In this document: positions 22,401 to 28,147 of the stretch, one piece after another
Position numbering within the stretch: position 1 is the first letter of the stretch
How the letters are laid out: the number at the start of each line of letters is the position of its first letter
Virus record (IMG/VR): IMGVR_UViG_3300026512_000697
Location: 1 to 28,147 of that record
Strand: one strand, 5' to 3'
Source of the DNA: a virus
Length of the DNA: 28,147 bases
Program-made: the position numbers and the translations under genes
The notes under the pieces: model-generated
The model's input: the letters and a program-made list of their open reading frames with translations, nothing else
Told to the model about the DNA's origin: nothing
Database searches by the model: none

Positions 22401-22609
22401 TCACCCACCCTAAGTTCACTTATCTCTACCTCAAGACTAAAACTATTTGCTAACTCTCTCTTTCTAACATCAACAGCAACTAACAGCTCATCTTTTGCCT
22501 CTTGTCTTAACCCTACAGAGGAGTGGACTGCTATCGCAAAGTCCTCAAGTGTATTTGTATCCATTAAGGCTATTTGTTTTTTCTTTGTCTTGATTTGATT
22601 TTTATTCAT
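22388..22609 (-). CDS. Unknown 73-aa protein
   Basis: Lys-rich start (MNKNQIKTKKKQIALMDTN), then helical acidic/basic sequence (LRQEAKDELLVAVDVRKREL) ending ELRVGETRG. AAAGGGA lies upstream of the ATG. Its 3' end overlaps the opening of the VRR-NUC pseudogene frame by 13 nt, perhaps the scar of the deletion that removed that gene's start. No family recognised. Confidence 0.5.
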   Translation of the reverse strand: MNKNQIKTKKKQIALMDTNTLEDFAIAVHSSVGLRQEAKDELLVAVDVRKRELANSFSLEVEISELRVGETRG

Positions 22610-22613
22610 GCTT

Positions 22614-22661
22614 CTATCCCTTTAACTCAATAGCTCGTTCTTCTCTTGACATATACCCCAT
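22614..22661 (-). CDS. 15-codon micro-ORF
   Basis: Reads MGYMSREERAIELKG. AGGAG lies seven bases before the ATG, and the start overlaps the previous stop (TAATG). It may only relay ribosomes to the next gene. Confidence 0.3.
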   Translation of the reverse strand: MGYMSREERAIELKG

Positions 22662-22927
22662 TAATTAACTCCTATTTTTATTTTATAAGCCTCTGTATTA
22701 CCAAACATTAAAGCACTTAGCCATCTTTTTTTATTCTCAATCTTTATATTTCCCTCTAACATAGACAACCAATAGTCAAACAGTTTTTTATTATAATGCT
22801 TAGACGCATCTTCCCTGTTCATTCTCTCTTGATGCTCTCTATGTTTTTTTTCAGCTTCAAAGCTATCCTGTTTAAAAATATCTATTTTTGATTGATACCA
22901 TGCCTCACCGTATGTTAGTTTATTCAT
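22661..22927 (-). CDS. Unknown 88-aa protein
   Basis: Charged, helical (QDSFEAEKKHREHQERMNRE, ASKHYNKKLFDYWLSMLEGN) with a more hydrophobic end (RWLSALMFGNTEAYKIKIGV). Its ATG overlaps the stop of the VRR-NUC gene (TAATG), so the two are coupled. No family recognised. Confidence 0.55.
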   Translation of the reverse strand: MNKLTYGEAWYQSKIDIFKQDSFEAEKKHREHQERMNREDASKHYNKKLFDYWLSMLEGNIKIENKKRWLSALMFGNTEAYKIKIGVN

Positions 22928-23385
22928 TATCTAGCCTCCATGTATTCATCAATAATCTCTTTAACCTCACTAAACCCAACTGCAAAAACACAACTAAACC
23001 CTGCATCTCTAAGCACTTGGTGGATATTGTTCTGTATCTCTAAATGTTCATCTTTTTTTAACTTCCCATCTTTCTTAAATGGACTTTTGCCCTCAGCTTT
23101 AAGTTCAATATAAAGTCCGTGATAATATTTATTAGGGAAGGCAATAAACAAGTCAGGATAGCCACGACTCCACTTCCCATGAAGTTTTTTAGCTCGACTT
23201 GCTTGAAACATTGTCGTTTTTCTCCCTGCCCCAATATCAAAATGAAAGAGAACAGCGTTATAAGCTCTTTGAAGATACTCGGCTACCATTTCCTCTAAAA
23301 TATCTTCTTCGTGCTTTTTAGGGCTATTTCTGTTAGTTCTATACGGTATTTTTCTACTTTTGTAGTTTCCTAGTGGGTTATTCAA
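22927..23385 (-). CDS. VRR-NUC domain nuclease
   Basis: 152 aa. VRR-NUC is a PD-(D/E)xK nuclease fold, seen in phages as Holliday-junction resolvase-like or structure-specific enzymes. Residues: DIGAGRKTTMFQASRAKKLHG, D78 in RGYPDLFIAFP, E94-x-K96 in LYIELKAEGKSP, and the helix EIQNNIHQVLRDAGFSCVFA with V..S..E at the end. All catalytic positions are present. Its ATG overlaps the stop of the methyltransferase upstream (4 nt), so the two are made together. A modification/restriction partnership is possible but not needed. Confidence 0.85.
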   Translation of the reverse strand: MNNPLGNYKSRKIPYRTNRNSPKKHEEDILEEMVAEYLQRAYNAVLFHFDIGAGRKTTMFQASRAKKLHGKWSRGYPDLFIAFPNKYYHGLYIELKAEGKSPFKKDGKLKKDEHLEIQNNIHQVLRDAGFSCVFAVGFSEVKEIIDEYMEAR

Positions 23386-24053
23386 AACAAACTCCCTTGC
23401 ACTGCTTCTAAGCGTTTATTAGCTATTTCTACATAATCAGCTTCTAACTCACAACCACACCACTCTAAGCCTAATGATTTACACGCTATGGCTGTTGTGC
23501 CACTTCCCATAAAAGGGTCGAATACTTTACAATCTGGAATTAATGATTTTTTTAAAAGAAATTCGATTAAATCGACTGGCTTTTGTGTAGGGTGCAAATC
23601 GTTTTGTGTTCTAGTAGCTTTGATTATATTTGCACTTCTACCGTCATTAAGTTTTGTGCTACCATTGCTACAAAATAAAATCATTTCGTATTTAGGAGCA
23701 TAATCTCCTTCTAAGTCGCCCATTCCTATGTTGTTTTTTTCCCATATTAAAATATTTTTAACCTTTCGATATTTCTGCAACTCGCTTTTAAACACTTCTA
23801 CAAGATGATGACTGCAAAACAAATACATATGTGCGTTTTCTTTGGATACCCTATGCAACTCTTTAACAAAGTCAGGAAGCCAATCTAAATTCTCATCATT
23901 TTGTATTTTTTTATGCTTTTTTTCTCTACGCCCACTTTGAAAACTCATACCAAATGGCGAATCGGTCAAAACCAAATCAAAGTAATCATCAGGTACTTGC
24001 TTCATAAACTCTAAACAGTCTATGTTGTGTATTTTGTTCATTTTATTTTTCAT
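23382..24053 (-). CDS. DNA methyltransferase (N6-adenine/N4-cytosine, beta class)
   Basis: 223 aa. The order is catalytic motif IV (LVLTDSPFGMSF, D31-S-P-F34) first, then the SAM-binding motif I (VFDPFMGSGTTAIACKSLG, about 177-195) near the C-terminus, after LHPTQKPVDLIEF. That is the beta-class order. Motif IV is DSPF rather than the usual DPPY/DPPF or SPPY. It methylates DNA, probably protecting the phage or altering regulation. A second ATG (codon 5, MNKIHNIDC) could also be the start. It ends overlapping the VRR-NUC gene. Confidence 0.88.
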   Translation of the reverse strand: MKNKMNKIHNIDCLEFMKQVPDDYFDLVLTDSPFGMSFQSGRREKKHKKIQNDENLDWLPDFVKELHRVSKENAHMYLFCSHHLVEVFKSELQKYRKVKNILIWEKNNIGMGDLEGDYAPKYEMILFCSNGSTKLNDGRSANIIKATRTQNDLHPTQKPVDLIEFLLKKSLIPDCKVFDPFMGSGTTAIACKSLGLEWCGCELEADYVEIANKRLEAVQGSLF

Positions 24054-24055
24054 CT

Positions 24056-24247
24056 CTAAGCCTCTACCTCGAAACCACTAATAAATGGAACTTGTTCTAA
24101 TTTAGATTGAACCTGTGCTAAATAAGCTAAAAACTTATAAACATCTTTTTTTGTTCCTTTTGCTATGTCTTCGTTGTTGATTATTTTCTGCAAATCATTT
24201 TCACAAACTTTGTAAATTTGTTTAATTTTTTCGTGTGTGTTTATCAT
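24056..24247 (-). CDS. Unknown 63-aa helical protein
   Basis: MINTHEKIKQIYKVCENDLQ then charged helix and FLAYLAQVQSKLEQVPFISG. It overlaps the previous small gene by 4 nt (ATGA) and precedes the methyltransferase by 2 nt, so it is in the same operon. No family recognised. Confidence 0.5.
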   Translation of the reverse strand: MINTHEKIKQIYKVCENDLQKIINNEDIAKGTKKDVYKFLAYLAQVQSKLEQVPFISGFEVEA

Positions 24248-24435
24248 GCCAACTCCTTATAATTCTCATCAGCCCACTCGATAGCCTTACCTGCATTTCT
24301 AAAGTTCTTGTCTGTGTATCTCTCTAAGTTCTTGTCTGCAACTGTAAAGCCCATCAAGATAAAGTTTTCATCTACAATACCTGCTATGATGTAGCCCTTG
24401 TCTTGATTTTTTGAATATTTGATTAGTTTTAGCAT
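24244..24435 (-). CDS. Unknown 63-aa protein
   Basis: MLKLIKYSKNQDKGYIIAGI then beta-like sequence (VDENFILMGFTVADKN) and a helical end (FRNAGKAIEWADENYKELA). It starts directly after the stop of the larger methyltransferase with GAGGTGG upstream. No family recognised. Confidence 0.5.
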   Translation of the reverse strand: MLKLIKYSKNQDKGYIIAGIVDENFILMGFTVADKNLERYTDKNFRNAGKAIEWADENYKELA

Positions 24436-25245
24436 CTATGCCACCTCGCATAACATTTTTTCTTTAGCATTTCTATACATTTCTCGAGAGATTTCAAAGC
24501 CATAACAGTGTCTATTTAATTCTGCACACGCTCTTAGTGTTGATGCACTTCCAGCACATGGGTCAATTACAACATCACCCTCATCTGTAAAAATTCTAAT
24601 AAGCTCTGCAAGTACGGCAATAGGTTTTTGTGTTGGGTGTAACTTAGGATAGGCTTTACCATCTTTTTTCCAGTGAAACCAGTTAAAAACCATTTTTCCG
24701 TTATTGTTAAACTTTGGAAGTTTCTCTCTGTAAAGCACAACAGCATACTCAGTTGCCCCTACTACTTTCATATTTGCTTTTAGCACTTGAGGCGAATAAT
24801 CTTTTATAAAAGTAATCGGATAGTTATTTTTAAAGCCGTATTTTTCGCCATATTTTATGACTGTTTGCATTTGTTCAAACGCACAAAAGACAATCATTGC
24901 TGGAGCTTTCCCTACCTCTTTCGGCTCTTTTTTGAGTAACTTAGAACAGAAGTGCATATACTCTGCAATGTTAAAACTGTAGTCGCTATTAAAAAACGCC
25001 TTACCTGCTTTTTCACTCTCTCCGTTCTTGTTGTCTCCGTCTTTGTACCACTCTGTACTTGACGCGTAAGCATTTATCCCTAGGTTGTATGGAATATCAG
25101 CGATAACGAGCTGTGCTTTAGGTATGTTGTAGCGTTTAAAGTTTTGAAAATTGTCGTTATATAATTCAATCTTTGTGCTTTCATCCACAAATAAATTCAC
25201 GCTTGAAATACTATTTTTCTTTTTTGTTTCAAATAAATTGCTCAT
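24436..25245 (-). CDS. DNA methyltransferase (phage DIPYN type)
   Basis: 269 aa. Motif IV is LVIADIPYNLG (D50-I-P-Y53) followed by INAYASSTEWYKDGDN, a pattern typical of a phage-encoded group. HWKKDGKAYPKLHPTQKPIA and motif I VVIDPCAGSASTLRACAELN (D228 onward) follow: beta-class order. It probably modifies adenine or cytosine N4. It differs clearly from the 223-aa enzyme, so the phage carries two specificities. It lies downstream of the replication genes. Confidence 0.88.
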   Translation of the reverse strand: MSNLFETKKKNSISSVNLFVDESTKIELYNDNFQNFKRYNIPKAQLVIADIPYNLGINAYASSTEWYKDGDNKNGESEKAGKAFFNSDYSFNIAEYMHFCSKLLKKEPKEVGKAPAMIVFCAFEQMQTVIKYGEKYGFKNNYPITFIKDYSPQVLKANMKVVGATEYAVVLYREKLPKFNNNGKMVFNWFHWKKDGKAYPKLHPTQKPIAVLAELIRIFTDEGDVVIDPCAGSASTLRACAELNRHCYGFEISREMYRNAKEKMLCEVA

Positions 25246-25247
25246 CC

Positions 25248-25418
25248 CTAAAACCCCTCTGCTATTTTCTTGCCGTCAAGTATCAAATTATTGACGATTG
25301 TTAATTTCTTCCCTGCAAACGCACTCTTTCTTTTTTCAATTCCCATCTCCTCAACAAGATAATCAACCACTGTGCTACTGTTAGTCGCTGCTGTTATTGC
25401 TTTTTGTAGGTTTGTCAT
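25248..25418 (-). CDS. Unknown 56-aa protein
   Basis: MTNLQKAITAATNSSTVVDY then LVEEMGIEKRKSAFAGKKLT and IVNNLILDGKKIAEGF. GAGGTGG before the start and a TAATG overlap with the initiator gene support translation. It is small and basic. No family recognised. Confidence 0.55.
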   Translation of the reverse strand: MTNLQKAITAATNSSTVVDYLVEEMGIEKRKSAFAGKKLTIVNNLILDGKKIAEGF

Positions 25419-26269
25419 TATGCCACCTCCATATCAGTTAGAAAAACAAGCTCTTTCTTTGCTATTTTTTCTAAATATCTTGCATAGTTTAGTTTATACT
25501 TAGCACCTGTAACCGCTTCAAATACTTCATCTTTAAATGTTCCATCAACAAAGCTTCCTTGAATTTTTACGCTTATATTTTTTGGTAAGTACGATAAATA
25601 TAATTCCTCTTTGATGAACTTTGCTAGTCCTACTGTTTTTTTGTCTTCTGGATTAAAATATCTCTTGTAGGCATAGGCAATTACTTCAATATCAAACATC
25701 TCTTTAACTTTTAAATATTCCTGATAAGCTGTTTCTTTTTTCCCTAAATATTTCTTACTCGTAGATAGTCTTAACTCTGAAAAATATCTAAAAAAATTAA
25801 TATCTAAATGACAAGATAATTGCTCTTGTTCTGGCTCTTGGTTTTGAGTGCTTTTATTGTTGTTGTATTGTTTATTATTTATACTTAGTTCTGCTATCGT
25901 TCTGCTATCGTTCTGCACCTCTTCACCAAACTCCGTATTTTCGGTAGTTGTGGGGGATAAAATCGTTCTGCTATCGTTCTGCAATCGTTCTGCTGTTTTT
26001 GCTGAATTTTGATGTATGTTATTGAAATTTTGAGTGTTTTTTTCCATCCAATATTGATGATGTTTTTCAATCGCATCTTTAAAATCTTTAGTCCATTTAT
26101 GAGCATTAGATTTTGATAAATTCCAACTTTTAGCATAAAAAGAAATTGAATTTGAAACACCATTATCTAAATCTAAACAGTACTCCATAAATGCTCTTGC
26201 TTTTTCTCTTTTGTCCTCATTCTGCAATTGTATTGCATACTCTTTAGGCATAGTCATATAAGCACTCAT
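25418..26269 (-). CDS. Replication initiator candidate (lambda O-like organisation)
   Basis: 283 aa. Residues 40-75 (ISFYAKSWNLSKSNAHKWTK, DFKDAIEKHHQYW) look like a winged-helix DNA-binding domain of phage replication proteins. A polar linker (about 80-150, Asn/Gln/Glu-rich) follows, then a helical C-terminal part (FFRYFSELRLSTSKKYLGKK, YKRYFNPEDKKTVGLAKFIK). The gene follows a DnaB-type helicase, with which such proteins load at the origin. The linker is encoded by phased iterons, giving a duplicated QNDSRTI (97-103 and 119-125). Specific function is inferred from context. Confidence 0.65.
   Translation of the reverse strand: MSAYMTMPKEYAIQLQNEDKREKARAFMEYCLDLDNGVSNSISFYAKSWNLSKSNAHKWTKDFKDAIEKHHQYWMEKNTQNFNNIHQNSAKTAERLQNDSRTILSPTTTENTEFGEEVQNDSRTIAELSINNKQYNNNKSTQNQEPEQEQLSCHLDINFFRYFSELRLSTSKKYLGKKETAYQEYLKVKEMFDIEVIAYAYKRYFNPEDKKTVGLAKFIKEELYLSYLPKNISVKIQGSFVDGTFKDEVFEAVTGAKYKLNYARYLEKIAKKELVFLTDMEVA
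25851..25993. repeat. Six phased iterons plus AT-rich tract: putative replication origin
   Basis: The heptamer GTTCTGC (plus strand) begins at 25888, 25899, 25910, 25965, 25976 and 25987. All spacings are multiples of 11 bp (11, 11, 55, 11, 11), one helical turn, and the usual linker is TATC. An 11-bp period does not fit codons, so it is kept at DNA level. The stretch 25851-25887 next to it is almost only A/T. Same design as lambda ori inside gene O. Confidence 0.72.
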
Positions 26270-27471
26270 CAGATAACCTCCATAGATACAGTAGGCGTAT
26301 CGTTTAATGATGATGTGTAAGATGTTTCATATAAGGCTGGTTTGTGTTGTTGTAGCTTTAATATCTTAGGATTAAAATATACTTCTTGTTTAAATTCATT
26401 TCCGTTTTGTCTGTTTTTCTCACAAATAAAATATCTTTTATGCTCATCATCTTTATCTTTTTGTAAAAAGAACATAATGTCAGCATCATAATCTGCATCG
26501 CCTGACCCTTTTACTGCCATACGGTTACTTTTTAAGTCCTCGTTGCTTATTTGCACGATTAAGATGATGATAATATCAAGCTCCACACACAACTTAGATA
26601 GTTTACTTGTTATATCTGCTATCTGCTCGTGTCGTTTTCCTGTATGATGCTTGTTTGTGAGTTTCATAAGGCTATCAATAGTAAAAAACTTTACTCCTGA
26701 TTTTGCTAGATATTTTGTATTTCTTTGAATATCTGAAATATCCCTGCCCTTGTCAAGTATCAAGATATTATCTTGTTGCAGTTGTGTTAAATTTGCCTTT
26801 TTACTTCTTTGAGCAATTTTCCATATTGGCATCTCAAAACTAAAAAAAGCACTTTTAAACCCTTGTGATACATTAAACAAAAACTGCAAACTAAAAGCCG
26901 TTTTTCCTGCTCCCTTTGCACCACCTAACATTATCAACTGGCTTAGTTCCAGCCCACCATTGAAATAGTTATCTACAAGTGCAATACCTGTTTCATATTT
27001 TGGCTTATTTGGCATATTGTCGTAGTCTGTTATTGCTTGAGATAACTTTTGCGGTTCGTAATTTGTTGGTGCTTCTAATTCTTCTTGTGATTTGTTAATT
27101 ATCTCTAGTTTTTGAGATAGTGATAACTCATTATTTTTTAAATCAAGTGATAATTTTAAGAGCTTTCTTTGTCTTGACAACTCTAAAATCTGCTTTTCAT
27201 ATTCTGTAATATTAAAAATAGGACTTTTAATCATTATTTCACACATTACCTGCTCATCAAAGCTCTTATCTTTAACTAATACAGCTTTAATAAACTCTTC
27301 ATCTATCGGCTTGTCATTTTCATAAAGAACTTTCATTGCTCTAAAAATGTTTTGATGAGTTACTAGATAAAAGTCTTCTACATTTAGCTGTGTATCTTCT
27401 ATTTTTATTGGGTCATATAAAATACTACTAAGTACGCTTTGCTCTAAACTAACATTGTAATACTCATTCAT
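26269..27471 (-). CDS. Replicative DNA helicase, DnaB type
   Basis: 400 aa. The N-terminal domain (1-100: LEQSVLSSILYDP, EDFYLVTHQNIFRAMKVLYE) is the DnaB N-terminal fold. The RecA-like domain has Walker A GGAKGAGKTAFSLQ (183-196), FFSFEMPIWKIAQR (arginine/walker-adjacent SLEM-type motif), VKFFTIDSLMKL (Walker B region) and KGSGDADYDADIMFFLQKD. It unwinds phage DNA, loaded by the initiator encoded next (stop and start share a base). It is somewhat shorter than cellular DnaB (about 470 aa). Confidence 0.92.
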   Translation of the reverse strand: MNEYYNVSLEQSVLSSILYDPIKIEDTQLNVEDFYLVTHQNIFRAMKVLYENDKPIDEEFIKAVLVKDKSFDEQVMCEIMIKSPIFNITEYEKQILELSRQRKLLKLSLDLKNNELSLSQKLEIINKSQEELEAPTNYEPQKLSQAITDYDNMPNKPKYETGIALVDNYFNGGLELSQLIMLGGAKGAGKTAFSLQFLFNVSQGFKSAFFSFEMPIWKIAQRSKKANLTQLQQDNILILDKGRDISDIQRNTKYLAKSGVKFFTIDSLMKLTNKHHTGKRHEQIADITSKLSKLCVELDIIIILIVQISNEDLKSNRMAVKGSGDADYDADIMFFLQKDKDDEHKRYFICEKNRQNGNEFKQEVYFNPKILKLQQHKPALYETSYTSSLNDTPTVSMEVI

Positions 27472-27479
27472 CGTAAAGC

Positions 27480-27695
27480 CTATGATATGTTTTCTCTATC
27501 AAGTATCTCTTTTATAAATTCAAGTGTTGCATCGTTTCTTAGATAATCAGCAATAAGTTTTTCTTTTTTCCCAAGCTGTGTTCTATATCTATTTGCGATT
27601 TTTATAAGGTCGGTTGCATTGAACCATCCTGTTTTGTGATTTTGTCTAATAATCCCATCTTTAAATGGTCTCATCATAATTTGTGCAGTTTTCAT
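27480..27695 (-). CDS. Minimal KilA-N domain protein
   Basis: 71 aa from the ATG at 27695, chosen because AGGGG lies seven bases upstream; a longer GTG-started frame to 27794 runs through operator and hairpin DNA and is not likely. IIRQNHKTGWFNATDLIKIA, then LIADYLRND and LEFIKEI give the KilA-N DNA-binding core. Family members usually add a C-terminal domain, absent here. It is the first gene after the control region and may act as a regulator or antirepressor. Confidence 0.7.
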   Translation of the reverse strand: MKTAQIMMRPFKDGIIRQNHKTGWFNATDLIKIANRYRTQLGKKEKLIADYLRNDATLEFIKEILDRENIS

Positions 27696-27717
27696 CTGAA
27701 AGCCCCTATTTTGTGTA

Positions 27718-27737
27718 AATATGGGATTTCCCATATT
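27718..27737. promoter_or_regulatory. Palindromic operator
   Basis: Perfect 9-bp arms AATATGGGA and TCCCATATT around TT. It overlaps the last bases of the leftward -10 box, a place where a bound repressor would block transcription of the replication genes. Confidence 0.6.
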
Positions 27738-27740
27738 ATA
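27735..27740 (-). promoter_or_regulatory. Leftward early promoter, -10 TATAAT
   Basis: Consensus TATAAT on the leftward strand, preceded by a T-run, about 40 nt before the KilA-N ATG. The -35 position (ACACTC) is poor. Campylobacterota sigma-70 promoters often lack a -35 box. Confidence 0.5.
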
Positions 27741-27755
27741 AAAAGACCTTATTTC

Positions 27756-27822
27756 TGGAGTGTTATTTATAAAAGGAGGTAGGCGACACTCCACATGCCA
27801 AAACCGCCCACCTTTTATAAAT
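27756..27822. repeat. Two interleaved inverted repeats
   Basis: Pair 1: TGGAGTGT (27756-27763) with ACACTCCA (27786-27793). Pair 2: ATTTATAAAAGG (27765-27776) with CCTTTTATAAAT (27811-27822). Arms alternate 1-2-1-2, so in RNA the two stems compete or form a pseudoknot. Confidence 0.65.
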
Positions 27823-27837
27823 ACTTTTGGTCTTTTA

Positions 27838-27864
27838 TTGACACTTAGGAGAAGATGCTATAAT
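27838..27864 (+). promoter_or_regulatory. Rightward consensus promoter
   Basis: TTGACA (27838-27843), 15-bp spacer, TATAAT (27859-27864) with an extended TGC just before it. Both hexamers are perfect; the spacer is short but an extended -10 compensates. It faces away from the early operon. Confidence 0.55.
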
Positions 27865-27895
27865 TAGCGTTCGCCTTTGTGCGACAATTTGTTTA

Positions 27896-27934
27896 GGTTA
27901 TGGGCTTCGGTCGCCAAACTTTCAGCCCATAGCC
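27896..27934 (+). ncRNA. Hairpin within a possible rightward small RNA
   Basis: Arms GGTTATGGGCT (27896-27906) and AGCCCATAGCC (27924-27934) form 11 pairs in plus-strand RNA, including one G-U. In minus-strand RNA the same position is an A-C mismatch, favouring plus-strand transcription. TTATTAG follows, a weak U-tract. It starts about 25 nt after the predicted rightward start site. No ORF is evident on this strand here. It could be a small RNA, an attenuator, or only a terminator. Confidence 0.35.
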
Positions 27935-27967
27935 TTATTAGATACCCACGAATGAATATCTATAAAG

Positions 27968-28147
27968 CTACTTCCTCAAATAAGCTATAAGCTTCCCTAT
28001 GCCCTCTTTATCAATGATGTTAAATGCTAAGTCAATGATTATCTCTTGTGTCTCTGTTTGGTTATCACTGTCTAATTTGTGCATAATCTCTTGGAACTTT
28101 TTTGCCATATCGTCTTCAACTTTGAAGTTAAGTGGATAATTTTTCAT
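27968..28147 (-). CDS. Small protein at the window edge, ribbon-helix-helix-like
   Basis: 59 aa as seen (MKNYPLNFKVEDDMAKKFQE, IMHKLDSDNQTETQEIIIDL, then AFNIIDKEGIGKLIAYLRK). A short strand (YPLNFKV) followed by two helices fits a ribbon-helix-helix DNA-binding fold, but no key signature is certain. The ATG is the last codon of the window, so the start could lie further out. It lies upstream of the control region and could encode a regulator acting there. Confidence 0.5.
   Translation of the reverse strand: MKNYPLNFKVEDDMAKKFQEIMHKLDSDNQTETQEIIIDLAFNIIDKEGIGKLIAYLRK

Noticed and set aside
25894-26163. 89-aa leftward ORF inside the initiator gene
   Set aside because: Alternate frame of the initiator; its repeated CRTIAER parts are only the iterons read in another phase.
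27696-27794. 33-codon N-terminal extension of the KilA-N protein from a GTG
   Set aside because: The extension would cover the operator, the -10 box and part of the inverted repeats, and the ATG at 27695 has a good AGGGG site.
27896-27934. tRNA-like or att-site interpretation of the hairpin
   Set aside because: No cloverleaf, anticodon arm or T-loop sequence could be fitted, and no second copy exists in the window.

Overview
The window is a block of phage or prophage genome. It is AT-rich, tightly packed, and almost every gene is read leftward (minus strand), so the text below follows transcription from high to low coordinates. Low GC and general codon habit fit a Campylobacterota (epsilonproteobacterial) host such as a Sulfurimonas/Arcobacter-type bacterium; that is an inference, because no host gene is present. 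No integrase, repressor, tRNA gene, CRISPR array or insertion sequence was found. The virion is a mosaic: a lambda-like head and packaging set (Nu1-type and GpA-type terminase, gpW, gpB-type portal, gpD decoration, gpE capsid) is joined to a P2-like contractile tail (V, W, J, I, fibre, FI, FII, E, T, U, X, D).

Early region (about 28147-20593). A 59-aa possible ribbon-helix-helix protein sits at the window edge. A control region (27696-27967) follows, with a palindromic operator over a leftward -10 box, two interleaved inverted repeats, a rightward consensus promoter and a hairpin. Then come a minimal KilA-N protein, a DnaB-type helicase and a putative replication initiator. The initiator gene carries six 7-bp iterons, all in 11-bp phase, beside an AT-rich tract; this is the layout of a lambda O-type origin. 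Next are two DNA methyltransferases with small ORFs between them, a VRR-NUC nuclease, a second VRR-NUC gene that is decayed, several tiny genes, a ParB-like nuclease, a truncated YGGRGI-type gene and a gpZ-like tail-completion gene. An intrinsic terminator (20544-20567) closes the region.

Late region (20490-1). First come the small terminase and a large terminase split by an in-frame intein with class 3 features. Two near-identical promoter modules (a 29-bp perfect repeat, 13 bp, then an ATAATAC -10) lie 14 kb apart. One precedes the gpW/portal/capsid block and the other precedes U-X-D-lysis, so the late genes fall into three co-regulated transcription blocks. The protease gene is fused to a scaffold and has an internal ribosome-binding site for scaffold alone. 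A 47-bp palindromic element occurs twice, in the same reading frame. The tail chaperone gene E has a P2-type T TTT TTG slippery site and an open -1 extension (E'). A small membrane-protein ORF, the only rightward gene candidate, fills the gap between E' and the tape measure gene. The left end is a lysis cassette: a TM/coiled-coil protein, a 3-TM holin and an M15 peptidase endolysin.

Most noteworthy: the helically phased iterons inside the initiator gene, the terminase intein with its degraded endonuclease motif, the twin promoter modules, the E/E' frameshift, the coding-frame palindromic element, and the antisense membrane-protein ORF.
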